From assembly GCF_031458115.1 (NCBI RefSeq), contig NZ_JAVDXV010000009.1, positions 332,016-396,015 of the forward strand: a DNA stretch of 64,000 bases, given 5' to 3'. Below, in pieces: positions 35,158-44,900 of the stretch. Source of the stretch: Pelomonas asaccharophilus_A. Its GTDB lineage: Bacteria; Pseudomonadota; Gammaproteobacteria; Burkholderiales; Burkholderiaceae_C. Each line of letters begins with the position of its first letter. Positions within the stretch are counted from its first letter, which is position 1. Made by a program: the position numbers and the translations under genes. The notes under the pieces are model-generated. The model was not told the DNA's origin, ran no database searches, and worked only from the letters and a program-made list of their open reading frames with translations.

Positions 35158-36246
35158 ATGAGCAAGCGCCTCCTTCCCCTCGCCCTGCTGGGCTTCAGCA
35201 TCGCCCACGCCGCCCCGTCCCTGGAAACGGTCGTCGAAGGCCTCAAGACCCCGTGGGCCGTGGCCTTCCTGCCGGACGGCCAGCTGCTCGTCACCGAGCG
35301 CGACGGCACGATGCGCACCGCCAAGCCGGGCGCCAAGCCGAGCGCGCCCATCCAGGGCGTGCCGGCCGTCGATGCGGTGGGCCAGGGCGGCCTGCTGGAC
35401 GTCATCACCGACAGCGACTTCGCGCGCAACCGCACGATCTACTTCTGCTACGCCGAGCCCGCCGCCGACAAGACCAACACCACGGTGCTGGCCAGCGCCA
35501 AGCTCAGCGCCGACAACCGCCGGCTGACCGACGCGAAGGTCATCTTCAGCCAGAAGCCGCGCATGGAGAGCAAGCTGCACTTCGGCTGCCGCATCGTCGA
35601 GGCGCCGGACGGCAAGCTGTTCCTGAGCCTGGGCGAGCGCTACAAGGGCATGGCCCAGGCGCAGACGCTGGACAACCACTTCGGCAAGATCGTGCGCGTG
35701 GGCAAGGACGGCAGCGTGCCGGCCGACAACCCGTTCGTCGCCACCGCCGGCGCGCTGCCCGAGATCTGGAGCCTGGGCCATCGCAACTCGCAGGGCCTGA
35801 CGCTGGACGCCAAGGGCCAGCTGTGGGAGCACGAGCACGGCCCGCAGGGTGGCGACGAGCTGAACCTCATCCGCCCGAAGCTGAACTACGGCTGGCCCGT
35901 CATCACCTACGGCGAGAACTACGGCGGCGGCAAGATCGGCGACGGCATCGCGGCCAAGGCCGGCATGGAGCAGCCCAACGTGAAGTGGGTGCCGTCCATC
36001 GCGCCCGCCGGCCTGGTGAATCTGAAGAGCGCCAAGTACGGCGCCGCCTGGCAAGGCAGCTTCTTCATCGGCTCGCTGAAGTTCGGCCATCTGGAGCGCG
36101 TCAAGCTGGGGGCCGACAACCGCGTCGTGGAGCAGGAGAAGCTGTTCCCCGACACCGGCCGCATGCGCGATGTGCGCGAAGGCCCGGACGGCCTGTTGTA
36201 CCTGGTGCTGGAAGGCGACGGCAAGATCCTGCGCGTCAAGCCCTGA
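35158..36246 (+). CDS. PQQ-dependent aldose sugar dehydrogenase-like protein
   Basis: This 362-residue periplasmic six-bladed beta-propeller is of the soluble glucose/aldose sugar dehydrogenase family (YliI-like). The signal peptide is KRLLPLALLGFSIAHA-A. Family motifs: LKTPWAVAFLPDGQLLVTER, a catalytic-type His in LHFGCRI, GHRNSQGLTLD, and EHEHGPQGGDELN. No pqq biosynthesis gene is in the window, so cofactor use is inferred. It precedes a TonB receptor. Confidence 0.9.
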   Translation: MSKRLLPLALLGFSIAHAAPSLETVVEGLKTPWAVAFLPDGQLLVTERDGTMRTAKPGAKPSAPIQGVPAVDAVGQGGLLDVITDSDFARNRTIYFCYAEPAADKTNTTVLASAKLSADNRRLTDAKVIFSQKPRMESKLHFGCRIVEAPDGKLFLSLGERYKGMAQAQTLDNHFGKIVRVGKDGSVPADNPFVATAGALPEIWSLGHRNSQGLTLDAKGQLWEHEHGPQGGDELNLIRPKLNYGWPVITYGENYGGGKIGDGIAAKAGMEQPNVKWVPSIAPAGLVNLKSAKYGAAWQGSFFIGSLKFGHLERVKLGADNRVVEQEKLFPDTGRMRDVREGPDGLLYLVLEGDGKILRVKP

Positions 36247-36484
36247 CCCTGAGCACCGCGTTGGCCGCTGGGCCGGCGCGGCGCCGATGCCAAGTTCGGT
36301 GGTGGGCATAACCGTAGGCCATGCCGCACGGCGGGCGTGCAGGCGGCCCCCATCGAACAGGCCGTCATGCTTCGCTGAAACCAGCGCCGCAACGAGGCGC
36401 CGGCTCTTACAGTTCGCGCTCCCCTTGACCCGCGAGACGCTGCGGCCCGCCTTGCCCGCCCCGGCAAGCCGTGCCCGAGCCGGC

Positions 36485-38755
36485 ATGAAGTTCCACCGCC
36501 CCCTCCTTGCCCTGGCCTTGCTGCTGGGCGCCCTGAACAGCCCGGCGCAGACGCCACAGGCTCCCCAGCCCGCGGCATCGGTGCCCGCCGCTGCGGCGGC
36601 TGCAGCCTCAGCGCCTGCCAAGCCGGCTGAGGCCACGCCGCCCAACGCGCTGGACCGCGTGCAGATCACCGCCGCCGCCGAGACCGACGACGGCCTGCGC
36701 CGGCGCCAGTCCATCGCGATGTCCATCTACGGCCGCGAGGAGCTGGACCGGCAGGGCGACATCGACGTGACCGACGTGCTCAAGCGCCTGCCGGGTGTTT
36801 CGATGGACGGCGGCGCGCCGCGGCTGCGCGGCCTGGGCGGCGGCTACACGCAGATCCTCATCAACGGCGAGCCGGCGCCGCCGGGCTTCTCGCTGGACAC
36901 GCTGGCACCGGGCGACGTGGAGCGCATCGAGGTCGTCGCCGGCGCCACCGCCGAGTATCCCGGCGTGGCGGGCACCATCAACGTCGTGCTGCGCGAACCG
37001 CCGCGCACGCTGCAGCGCGAATGGCGCAGCAACCTGAACTACCGCGCGCTGCAGCCCGGTGGCAGCACCGCCTTCCAGTGGGGCGACCGCATCGGCGCGC
37101 TGTCTTTCGTCGTGCCCATGAACGTGACGCGCTCGGCTTGGGCCACGGCGTACGAGCAGGTGCGCCTGTCGCGCACGCCGGCCGGCGAGGTGCAATCGCA
37201 GGCCATTGACGGCCGCGACCAGGGCCGCAGCAGCAGCGCCCAGATCGCGCCGCGGCTGCAGTGGAAGTTCACCGACTGGGACACGCTCAACCTCAGCGCG
37301 TTCTGGCAGCACACGCAGGGGCGCAACGCCAGCGACAGGCGCATCGTGGCGCTGCTGGGCACGCCGTGGCAGACGGCCCGCGACGAATCGCAATCTGAGA
37401 ACGCCGGCAACGTTCTCCGCGCCGCGGCCAACTGGATCCACAAGCAGGAAGACGGCGGCAAGATCGAGTTGCGCGGCACCTGGCAGGACACCACGCGCGA
37501 CAGCAGCCTGCACTACGACAGCTACCGCGCCGACGGCCGGCTGCTGGTGACGCGCGAGACGCAGACCGACTTCGGCGAGGAGCGCGTGGCGCTGGGCGGC
37601 CGCTGGACCCAGCCCGTGGCCGAGGATCACACGATCGTCACCGGCTGGGACATGGAGACGCGCGAACGCGACGAGCTGCGCCGCGTCTGGGACGCCGGCA
37701 TCGAGCGCATCGACAGCGCCACCGGCGTGCCCTTTGCCGCGCGCATTGGTCGCGTGGCCGTCTTCATCCAGGACGACTGGGCGCTCAGCCCGCAATGGGG
37801 TCTGCAGCCGGGCCTGCGCCTGGAGCAGGTGCGCACGCGCGGCGACAACGGCACCAACGCCATCGACAACCAGAACCGCGTCGTCGCGCCGACGCTGCAC
37901 ATCAACTACAAGTTCGACCCCAAGGGCCGCGACCAGATCCGCGCCAGCGTCACGCGCAGCTTCAAGCTGCCGGACCTGTCGGCGCTGGTCAGCCGCTACG
38001 TGCTGAACGGCAACTACGAACGCACCGAGACCAACACGCCCATCGCCGCCGACTCGGCCGGCAACCCGCAGCTGCAGCCCGAGCTGAGCACCGGCTTCGA
38101 CCTGCGCTTCGAGCACTACCCGGCCAGCGGCGGCGTGCTCAGCATCGGCATGTTCTACCGCCAGATCGACGACCTGATCCGCCGCGGCATCCGGCTGGAG
38201 ACGGGCATGGCGCCGGACATCACCAACATGCCGCGCTGGGTCTCACGGCCCATGAACATCGGCCAGGCCACGACGCGCGGGCTGGAGTTCGAGATCAAGG
38301 GCCGCGGCGAGGAATGGCTGCCGGCGCTGTTCGACAAGGACAGCGGCGTCAACCTGCGCGCGGCGTTCAACCTCTACCGCTCGCAGGTCGAACAGGTGGA
38401 CGGCCCCGACAACCGGCTGGAGGCACAGCCGCCGTGGCTGTCCAATATGGGCTTCGACTGGCGCATCCGCGACAGCGGCTGGACCGTGGGCGCCAGCCTG
38501 ATCCTGCAGCCCGGCTACGCCACCAACCAGACCGACCGCCAGGTCGCGCAACGCAGCGCGCAACGCACGCTCGACGCCTTCGCCGCCTGGAAGGTCGACC
38601 GCTTCTCGCAGCTGCGCGTGGGCCTGACCAACCTGCTGGCGCCCGACAGCGTGGTGGCCAGCGCGGTCGAAGACGTGGACGGCTTCTCGGCCGGCAGCAG
38701 CACAAGGCGGAATACGCTCAGGGCGATCAATGCGAGTTGGGTGGTGAGGTTTTGA
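36485..38755 (+). CDS. TonB-dependent outer-membrane receptor
   Basis: This is a 756-residue gated beta-barrel. After the signal peptide (LLGALNSPAQ) comes an Ala/Pro-rich spacer. The plug domain (about residues 65-175) follows, with DVLKRLPGVSMDG, RLRGLGGGYTQILINGEPAPPGFSLD and VERIEVVAGATAEYPGVAGTINVVLRE, then the barrel ending in a C-terminal Phe (INASWVVRF). Ligand unknown. The 238-base region before it holds no gene or clear promoter. The last 29 bases overlap the convergent small gene. Confidence 0.93.
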   Translation: MKFHRPLLALALLLGALNSPAQTPQAPQPAASVPAAAAAAASAPAKPAEATPPNALDRVQITAAAETDDGLRRRQSIAMSIYGREELDRQGDIDVTDVLKRLPGVSMDGGAPRLRGLGGGYTQILINGEPAPPGFSLDTLAPGDVERIEVVAGATAEYPGVAGTINVVLREPPRTLQREWRSNLNYRALQPGGSTAFQWGDRIGALSFVVPMNVTRSAWATAYEQVRLSRTPAGEVQSQAIDGRDQGRSSSAQIAPRLQWKFTDWDTLNLSAFWQHTQGRNASDRRIVALLGTPWQTARDESQSENAGNVLRAAANWIHKQEDGGKIELRGTWQDTTRDSSLHYDSYRADGRLLVTRETQTDFGEERVALGGRWTQPVAEDHTIVTGWDMETRERDELRRVWDAGIERIDSATGVPFAARIGRVAVFIQDDWALSPQWGLQPGLRLEQVRTRGDNGTNAIDNQNRVVAPTLHINYKFDPKGRDQIRASVTRSFKLPDLSALVSRYVLNGNYERTETNTPIAADSAGNPQLQPELSTGFDLRFEHYPASGGVLSIGMFYRQIDDLIRRGIRLETGMAPDITNMPRWVSRPMNIGQATTRGLEFEIKGRGEEWLPALFDKDSGVNLRAAFNLYRSQVEQVDGPDNRLEAQPPWLSNMGFDWRIRDSGWTVGASLILQPGYATNQTDRQVAQRSAQRTLDAFAAWKVDRFSQLRVGLTNLLAPDSVVASAVEDVDGFSAGSSTRRNTLRAINASWVVRF

Positions 38756-39173
38756 GGAAGTGCGACAAGCGCGATGAGGCATTCGCGGCGCTCGGCTTGA
38801 GCGACTGGTCTTGGCGCTCGCTTGGGTAAAGCTCCCCGTCGTCGCCTTGCACCCTAGCGCGCAACGCCTTGGCAATTTCAATCAGCTTCACCACCGCTCG
38901 TTCCGAGGGATTCTTCGTCACTAGCTCGCCGCGCTTCGGGTCAAACCAGATCGGAAACGACTCACCAGGTATGGAAACCACGAAATCAAGCTCTGTATTG
39001 TTTGAATCTCGGGCCACCTGAGAGTCCCGCTTCACGTACTCGCGCCACTCCACGATGGATATCGTGGGGCCATCGGCATCGGCCCAATGCGCCTTGCGTG
39101 TGATGTGCAAGTCATAGCCCGCATGTACAAGCTCGCAGAAAAGCATGAGCGCGGCGAAGAAGGCGATGCGCAT
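38727..39173 (-). CDS. Exported protein of unknown function
   Basis: This 148-residue protein has a Sec signal (MRIAFFAALMLFCELVHA-G). A soluble domain has short conserved-looking segments (ISIVEWREYVKRDSQVARDSNN, FPIWFDPKRGELVTKNPSE). Base composition is visibly less GC-rich than its neighbours, suggesting recent arrival. It converges with the TonB receptor. No family recognised. Confidence 0.65.
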   Translation of the reverse strand: MRIAFFAALMLFCELVHAGYDLHITRKAHWADADGPTISIVEWREYVKRDSQVARDSNNTELDFVVSIPGESFPIWFDPKRGELVTKNPSERAVVKLIEIAKALRARVQGDDGELYPSERQDQSLKPSAANASSRLSHFLKTSPPNSH

Positions 39174-39248
39174 TTGGAGCGTTCTAACTATTGATCTGCT
39201 CGCAACTTTGCATCACCACGACCTACCGCCAATGCCTACCGCGCTGAT

Positions 39249-39370
39249 GCTCAGGGCTGCAGCGACAGCAGCGTAGGTTGGGGTGAGCTGGCGAACCCCA
39301 ACGTTCAGCGGATCAATCGATGTTGGGGTTGTCACCCCAACCTACCGAGCTCAGGGCTGCAGCGCCAGCA
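39249..39370. repeat. Palindromic element flanked by duplicated gene end
   Basis: A 14-bp inverted repeat, GTAGGTTGGGGTGA (39273-39286) and its complement (39332-39345), encloses an inner pair AACCCCAAC / GTTGGGGTT. On either side lies the same 22-base sequence (39249-39270 and 39349-39370, one mismatch, exactly 100 bases apart), which is the last codons of the CPBP gene (L-L-A/S-L-Q-P-stop). The left copy is a relic. Confidence 0.75.
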
Positions 39371-39905
39371 ACCCCATCGCGGTCAGATTGATCAGCGCGT
39401 GCGGCACGGCCGCAACGGCATAGGCCCGCCACCACGACGCCGGCCGCCAGGCCAGGTAGCTGCAGCTGAAGATGTAGAAGCTCCAGAAGGTGCCGAAGAA
39501 CCAGATCAGCCCGGAGGCCCCGTGCAAGCAGCCCCACAGCACGCTGGACGCGGCGGCCACGAACAGGGGCCGGTGCGACAGGCGGGACAGCAGCCACAAC
39601 CCACCGCCCAGCACCAGCGTCTCAACCAGCGGTGCGAAGACCACGGCACTGAAGACCTGCCCCATCGTCAGCCGGCGCGGCGGAGGCTCGAACGTCGACG
39701 AGTCGATGCCCAGCCACTGAAGCAGGCCGTACACCAGGCTCACCAGCGCCAGGCTGGGCAGCAGCGCGACGGGCCAGGCCAGCAGGCAATGCCGGGTCAG
39801 CGACCCCGCACGCTGCGCGGACACCAACGCACGCAGCGGCGCAAACCAGCGCTGTTGCGCCCCGGCTTCGGCCAGGATGGGCGGCGAGGACTCCAGGGCA
39901 GGCAT
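39351..39905 (-). CDS. CPBP-like integral membrane protein
   Basis: This 184-residue polytopic protein has about five hydrophobic segments. Motifs resemble the CPBP/Abi metalloprotease family: PLVETLVLGG (Glu), WGCLHGASG (His), and PHALINL (His/Asn). The first motif has a single Glu rather than the usual EE, so catalytic competence is uncertain. Its last codons are repeated 100 bases downstream beyond a palindrome. Confidence 0.68.
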   Translation of the reverse strand: MPALESSPPILAEAGAQQRWFAPLRALVSAQRAGSLTRHCLLAWPVALLPSLALVSLVYGLLQWLGIDSSTFEPPPRRLTMGQVFSAVVFAPLVETLVLGGGLWLLSRLSHRPLFVAAASSVLWGCLHGASGLIWFFGTFWSFYIFSCSYLAWRPASWWRAYAVAAVPHALINLTAMGLLALQP

Positions 39906-39999
39906 GGTCGGCGTTCTCTCGGTTCAGGTGATTCGAGTCGCGGCAACTATGCAGGCCCGGCCATCCGAACTGCGGCGCCGGCCGACGTGAAGATGCACA

Positions 40000-40431
40000 T
40001 CACTCGGCCGAGACTCGCCGCACGAACAACGGGATGGGCTGCCCTGTGACCAACGCGATGACCACGTAGTTCGGCGCCCCGGCGGTGTTGCCCTTGGCGC
40101 TGTAGCGGCAGAACGCCTGGGCGACGTTGCGGATGCAGGCGAACTCGGCCCGCTCGCGCCATGCAGTTGGCACATGGGCCTGCACCTCCGCATCGGTCGA
40201 AGGGCGGTACTCGCAGCCTGCGTCGCAGCTGATATCGGTCCAGGGCGAGCCGGGCTGCTTGCCCCCCATCAGCCACTTGCCGTCCTTCAGCGACAGGCGG
40301 TAGTACATCTGCGTCAGTTTTTGCTGCCTATCCAGCACGACGAAGGTGCCGCCATCGACGGCTGTCAGCTCGACGGCCGAGGCAGTGAACGAGGCAGCGA
40401 GCAAGGCGGCAAGCACAGTGATTGGCTTCAT
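40000..40431 (-). CDS. Exported protein of unknown function
   Basis: This 143-residue protein has a signal peptide (MKPITVLAALLAASFTASA-V). The mature domain contains four cysteines (SCDAGCEY, FACIRN, AFCRYS) that could form two disulphides. No family recognised. The ATG at 40431 begins the signal; the frame is open six codons further. It lies in the accessory stretch between the TonB receptor and the large membrane protein. Confidence 0.65.
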   Translation of the reverse strand: MKPITVLAALLAASFTASAVELTAVDGGTFVVLDRQQKLTQMYYRLSLKDGKWLMGGKQPGSPWTDISCDAGCEYRPSTDAEVQAHVPTAWRERAEFACIRNVAQAFCRYSAKGNTAGAPNYVVIALVTGQPIPLFVRRVSAE

Positions 40432-40602
40432 GCGAAGACTCCAGGTCAAGAAGCGGCGGACTGTGCGGCCATGCCATCGCCATCGGGTCTGAAATGCATG
40501 CGAGGCGCATATCGCTGAACCAACGGCTGCAGCGGATGCCCCTCCTTCAACGCTCCAGGCATGGATTTATTGGTTCATTGCGTTTAACCCAACGAACCAC
40601 GC

Positions 40603-41556
40603 TTACTGGGCATTCGGTGCAAGTAGCGACTGGATTGCGCTTGCAGGGAGTGCGTGAATAGCAGCCTTGACGTTGGTGGCCAACGTTCTTGCGAGCAATG
40701 CGGAGGTTTTCTCGTGCGTGCTGGGGCTCGGCCCTTCTGCCATGTCTTTCTTCCAGCTTGAGTAGATGGCCGGCAGCATCTGCCGCGTGCTGACACCACC
40801 TGTCGCTAGTGGCTTATTTCCACCGGAGGCATTGACCGCAACCTGGATACTGCAGAAGGCGGCACTCAGGTTCTGAATGCCAAGTAGACCTATCTTTGTC
40901 AGCATGGCGACACCGTCAAACTGCTCTTGTGGCACCGAAGCTTTTGCGACAACGATCCGGCCCGCCGTGAGATTTGGGGTATCCAAGACTTCCGTCGCGT
41001 ACCCACGAGCCGCTAGTGCTTCGACTACGGCGTCTCTAATGACGCGAGCCATCGGCGCTCCGCCAATCAAAACATCGAGGCGTTCTCGATTGAACGACGC
41101 GAAGCCCTGATCTATGTATGCAATGGTTTCGCCCAGTTGGTTCTCAATGACCACTCGCAACCCAGCAGTGGGCGCTACTGCAACGGTCTGGGTGCAAGTG
41201 AATACAGCATTCGACGACGGCGCCATGCGTACATTGCTGTACGTGGTGAGCGGAATGAAGGCCCCGCCTGCGGGCATCAAGAATTTCGTTCCGCCCTCTA
41301 GATATTCGTACTCGGTCTCTTTAGGTTGAGAGATCGGCTTCGAATCTGCGCAAATTGCTCTCGCTCGCGCTTCGAGTGCGTTGGAGAGCGCTTGCGGGCT
41401 CTGGCCCGGGCGTCCTCGAGCAACAAGACGAAAGCCTTCGATATCGGTATGCGCCTCGTATCGAACGCCTTCGTGCGACTCTGGCAGGCTACTTGCACCG
41501 GCATTCGCTCCAAAGAGAGAAAGGAGAAGCATCAAAGGCCAAGCGCGTTTGTTCAT
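40603..41556 (-). CDS. Exported protein of unknown function, lower GC
   Basis: This 317-residue protein has a signal peptide (MNKRAWPLMLLLSLFGANAGA-S). The body has two regions: about residues 25-130 and a middle domain with VLIGGAPMARVIRDAVVEALAARGYATEV, which is reminiscent of lipoprotein or transport-accessory folds. No family is assigned. Codon use is clearly less GC-biased than elsewhere (many AT-ending codons), consistent with horizontal origin. Confidence 0.65.
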   Translation of the reverse strand: MNKRAWPLMLLLSLFGANAGASSLPESHEGVRYEAHTDIEGFRLVARGRPGQSPQALSNALEARARAICADSKPISQPKETEYEYLEGGTKFLMPAGGAFIPLTTYSNVRMAPSSNAVFTCTQTVAVAPTAGLRVVIENQLGETIAYIDQGFASFNRERLDVLIGGAPMARVIRDAVVEALAARGYATEVLDTPNLTAGRIVVAKASVPQEQFDGVAMLTKIGLLGIQNLSAAFCSIQVAVNASGGNKPLATGGVSTRQMLPAIYSSWKKDMAEGPSPSTHEKTSALLARTLATNVKAAIHALPASAIQSLLAPNAQ

Positions 41557-41947
41557 GGGCGGTACAGAGGTTGTGGAGTTGCGCGTGGAAGACGTGGGTA
41601 AGGTGCCGCGGCAACGTGAATCCACTGAGATGAAATGCCCCGGCGATCATCAAATTGATGCAATAACCGGCAAAGTGAGCGGGGCGACTGTGCCAGCGGC
41701 GACTCGGCAGTGCAATGCGGGGTATTCACGCCCATACCGGCCGTTCCCTGCGATTGGAGTACCTGAACTGGCACCCGCACCGACGGCCGGGTGCGGCAGC
41801 CAGGTCACCGCTTGCATAGGCAGCTCGCCACGGCCTCGCCGGTCGCACCAAACGCGCCCGTGAAAAACCACGGAACTGGTGGACATTTCACTGTGTTGGA
41901 ATCCGCCGCAATCCATCTCGGGGCCCGAGCTGGCAGGGAGACGACCC
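41557..41947. other. 391-base intergenic region
   Basis: This region separates the divergent unknown gene and the large membrane-protein gene. It is of mixed GC content. An AT-richer patch near 41645-41680 (ATCAAATTGATGCAATAACC) could hold promoters for either side. No open frame here looks coding, and I see no terminator or repeat. Confidence 0.4.
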
Positions 41948-44900
41948 ATGAAGCGATTCACGACGACGCTGGCGCTGCTGCTCGCCAGTCTGGCCGCCCA
42001 CACCGCACCGCTGACGGCTGGCGACCTGCCGCCCGCCGCACGCGACTGGCTGCCGTGGGCGCTGCAAGGCCAGCCGCCGCTGGGCTGCCCGGCGCCGCAG
42101 GATGCGGCCGATGGTGCCGTTTGCGTGTGGCCTGGCCGGCTGCAGCTGAATGTCGGTGCGCGTGAAGCCAGCTTCCGTCTCGATGTGCAGGTGTTCGGTG
42201 CCCCGGCCCGCATGGCGCTGCCCGGCGAAGCCGGCGCCTGGCCGCAGGACGCGAAGGTGGCGGGCCGCGCGCTGCCCGTCACCGAGATCGAGGGCCACCC
42301 CGCCGTCTGGCTGGCGCCGGGCAGCCATGTTGTTGAAGGCCGCATCGCCTGGGGCGATGCGATGCCGCAGAACCTGGCCGTGCCGGCCGGCGTGGGCGCC
42401 ATCGTCGTCAGCAGCGACGGTGCCACGCAAGCCCGCCAGCCCGACGGCGACGGCCGGCTGTGGCTGCGCGCCGTGGCCAGCCCGGCCGAGGCCAGCGACA
42501 GCGTGACGGTGCAGACCGTGCGCCTCGTCGACGACGAGCTGCCGCTGACGGTCACCACGTCCTACGAGCTGCGCGTGGCCGGCCGCGCCCGCGCGGTGGA
42601 GCTGCCGCTGGCGCTGCTGCCGGGGCTGGTGGCGATGCAGCTGGACAGCCCGCTGCCCGCGCGGCTGGCCGAGGACGGCCGGCTCATCGTGCAGGCCCGG
42701 CCCGGCGCCTGGCGCGTCACGCTGACCGCGCGGCTGAACTCGCCCGTGCAAGCCCTGACCCTGCCCAAGACGGCCACCGACGAAGAGGTCTGGGCCGTGA
42801 AGGCGCAGCCCGCGCTGCGGCTGATACGCCCCGAGGGCGTGGCCAGCGTGGACCCGCGCCAGGTCGAGATGCCCGACGACTGGCGCGCGCTGCCGGCCTT
42901 CCGGCTCAAGCCGGGCGAGACGCTGAAGCTGACCGAGCTGCAGCGCGGCAACGAGACCGCCGCGCCCGACACGCTCAGCCTGCAGCGCCGGTTGTGGCTG
43001 GACTTCGACGGCCGTGCGCTGACGGCGAGCGACCGCTTCAGCGGCGCGCTGTCGGCCAGTTCACGGCTGTCCATGGCCGCGCCTGGCCAGCTGGGCCGCG
43101 CATCGCTGGGCGGTGAAGACCAGCCCATCACGCAGCTGGTGAAGGACGGCCCCGCCGGCTTCGAGGTGCGCGCCCGCGAGGCCAGCATCACGGCCGACAG
43201 CCGCTGGGCCCGCGACGGTGCGCTGCCCGCCAGCGGCTGGACGGCCTCCGTGGATCAGCTGAACGCCACGCTGCAGCTGCCGCCCGGCTGGCGGCTGCTG
43301 CACGCGCAAGGCCCAAGCCGCGCCGACGGCGCCTGGGTCAGTCTGTGGACGCTGTGGGACTTCTTCTTCGTGCTGCTGGCCGCGCTGGCCGCCTTCCGGC
43401 TGCTGGGCTGGCGCACCGGCGTGCTGGTGGGCGTGGCGCTGGCGCTGACCTGGCACACGCCCGGCAGCCCGCCGGCCGTGTTGTGGTTCGGCCTGCTGGC
43501 GCTGACGGCGCTAGCGCGCGTGCTGCCGGTGGGGCGGGCGCAGATGCTGTTCGCGCGCGGACGCGTCGCCATGGCCGCGCTGCTGGCGCTGGTGCTGCTG
43601 CCGTATGCGGTGGATGAGATCCGGCTGTCCATCTACCCCAGCCTGGATGGGGTGGGCATGGTGATGGCCGAGCAGGCTGTGCCGGCTGCCGCGTCTGAGC
43701 ATCCGGCGTTCGTGCCACCGCCCGAAGTCGAGGTCGCCGCGCCGGAGGTTCGCAAGATGCCCGCACCACGAATGCTGGAGAAACGTGCGTCGTCTTACTC
43801 CGGCAGCAGCGACCTGTCCCGCGTGGACCCCGGCGCCCGCGTGCAGACCGGCCCCGGCCTGCCCACCTGGAACTGGCGCGCCCATCGGCTCGTCTGGAGC
43901 GGCCCGGTCACGCCCGAGCAGACGCTGAACCTGTGGCTGCTGCCGCCCTGGGCCACCGCGCTGCTGAAGCTGGTGGGGCTGGCGCTGCTGGCGTTGGCGC
44001 TGGTGGTTGTGTCGGGCTTCAAGCCGCCCGCGCTGCCGCGCCGTGGTGCCGGCGCCGTGGCCGCCGCGCTGTGCCTGGCGCTGGGCCTCGCACCCACGCC
44101 GGCCGACGCGAACGACGACAAGGTCGGCACCGCGCCCTGGCCCAGCGACGCCCAGCTGCAGACGCTGCGCGGCAAGCTGGCCGCGCCGCCCGACTGCCTG
44201 CCGCGCTGCGCCGACCTGGCCCGCCTGATCGTCAGCGCGCAGGGCTCGGCCGTGCAGCTGCGCGCCGAGATCCATGCGCAGGCACTGGTGGCCGTGCCGC
44301 TGCCCGGCCAAGGCACCGGCTGGCAACCCGCCAGCGTGCTGCTCGACGGCCAGCCTGCCGCCACGCGCCGTGACGACGAAGGCCGGCTGTGGGCCGCCGT
44401 GCCGGCTGGCGTGCACCAGTTGGTGCTGAGCGCCGACGTGGGCAATGCCAGCGGCCTGGACATCGCGCTGCCGCTGCCCCCGCGCGCGCTGCAGGCCGAG
44501 CTGAAGGGCTGGACGCTGGCCGGCCTGGACCCGCGCGGCCAGAGCACCGGTGCGATCACGCTGAGCCGCGAGGCCCAGGCCGGCGCCCGCGCCGAAGACG
44601 CCGGCACGCAGCGCGACGCGTTGGCACCGCTGGTGCGCGTGGACCGCCGCCTGGAGCTGGGCCTGCGCTGGCAGATCCAGACCCATATCGAGCGCCTGGC
44701 TCCCAGCCGCGCGCCGCTGCGCGTGCGCTGGGCGCTGCTGCCCGGCGAAGCCATCGGCGACGCGCGCGTGACGGTCAGCGACGGAATAGCCAGCCTGCAG
44801 CTGGGTGGCGACGACGCCGCCGACGTCACCAGCACGCTGCCGCCCGCCGCCGCGCTGACGCTGGCAGCCGGCAAGGAGCCCAACCAGGTGGAGCGCTGGA

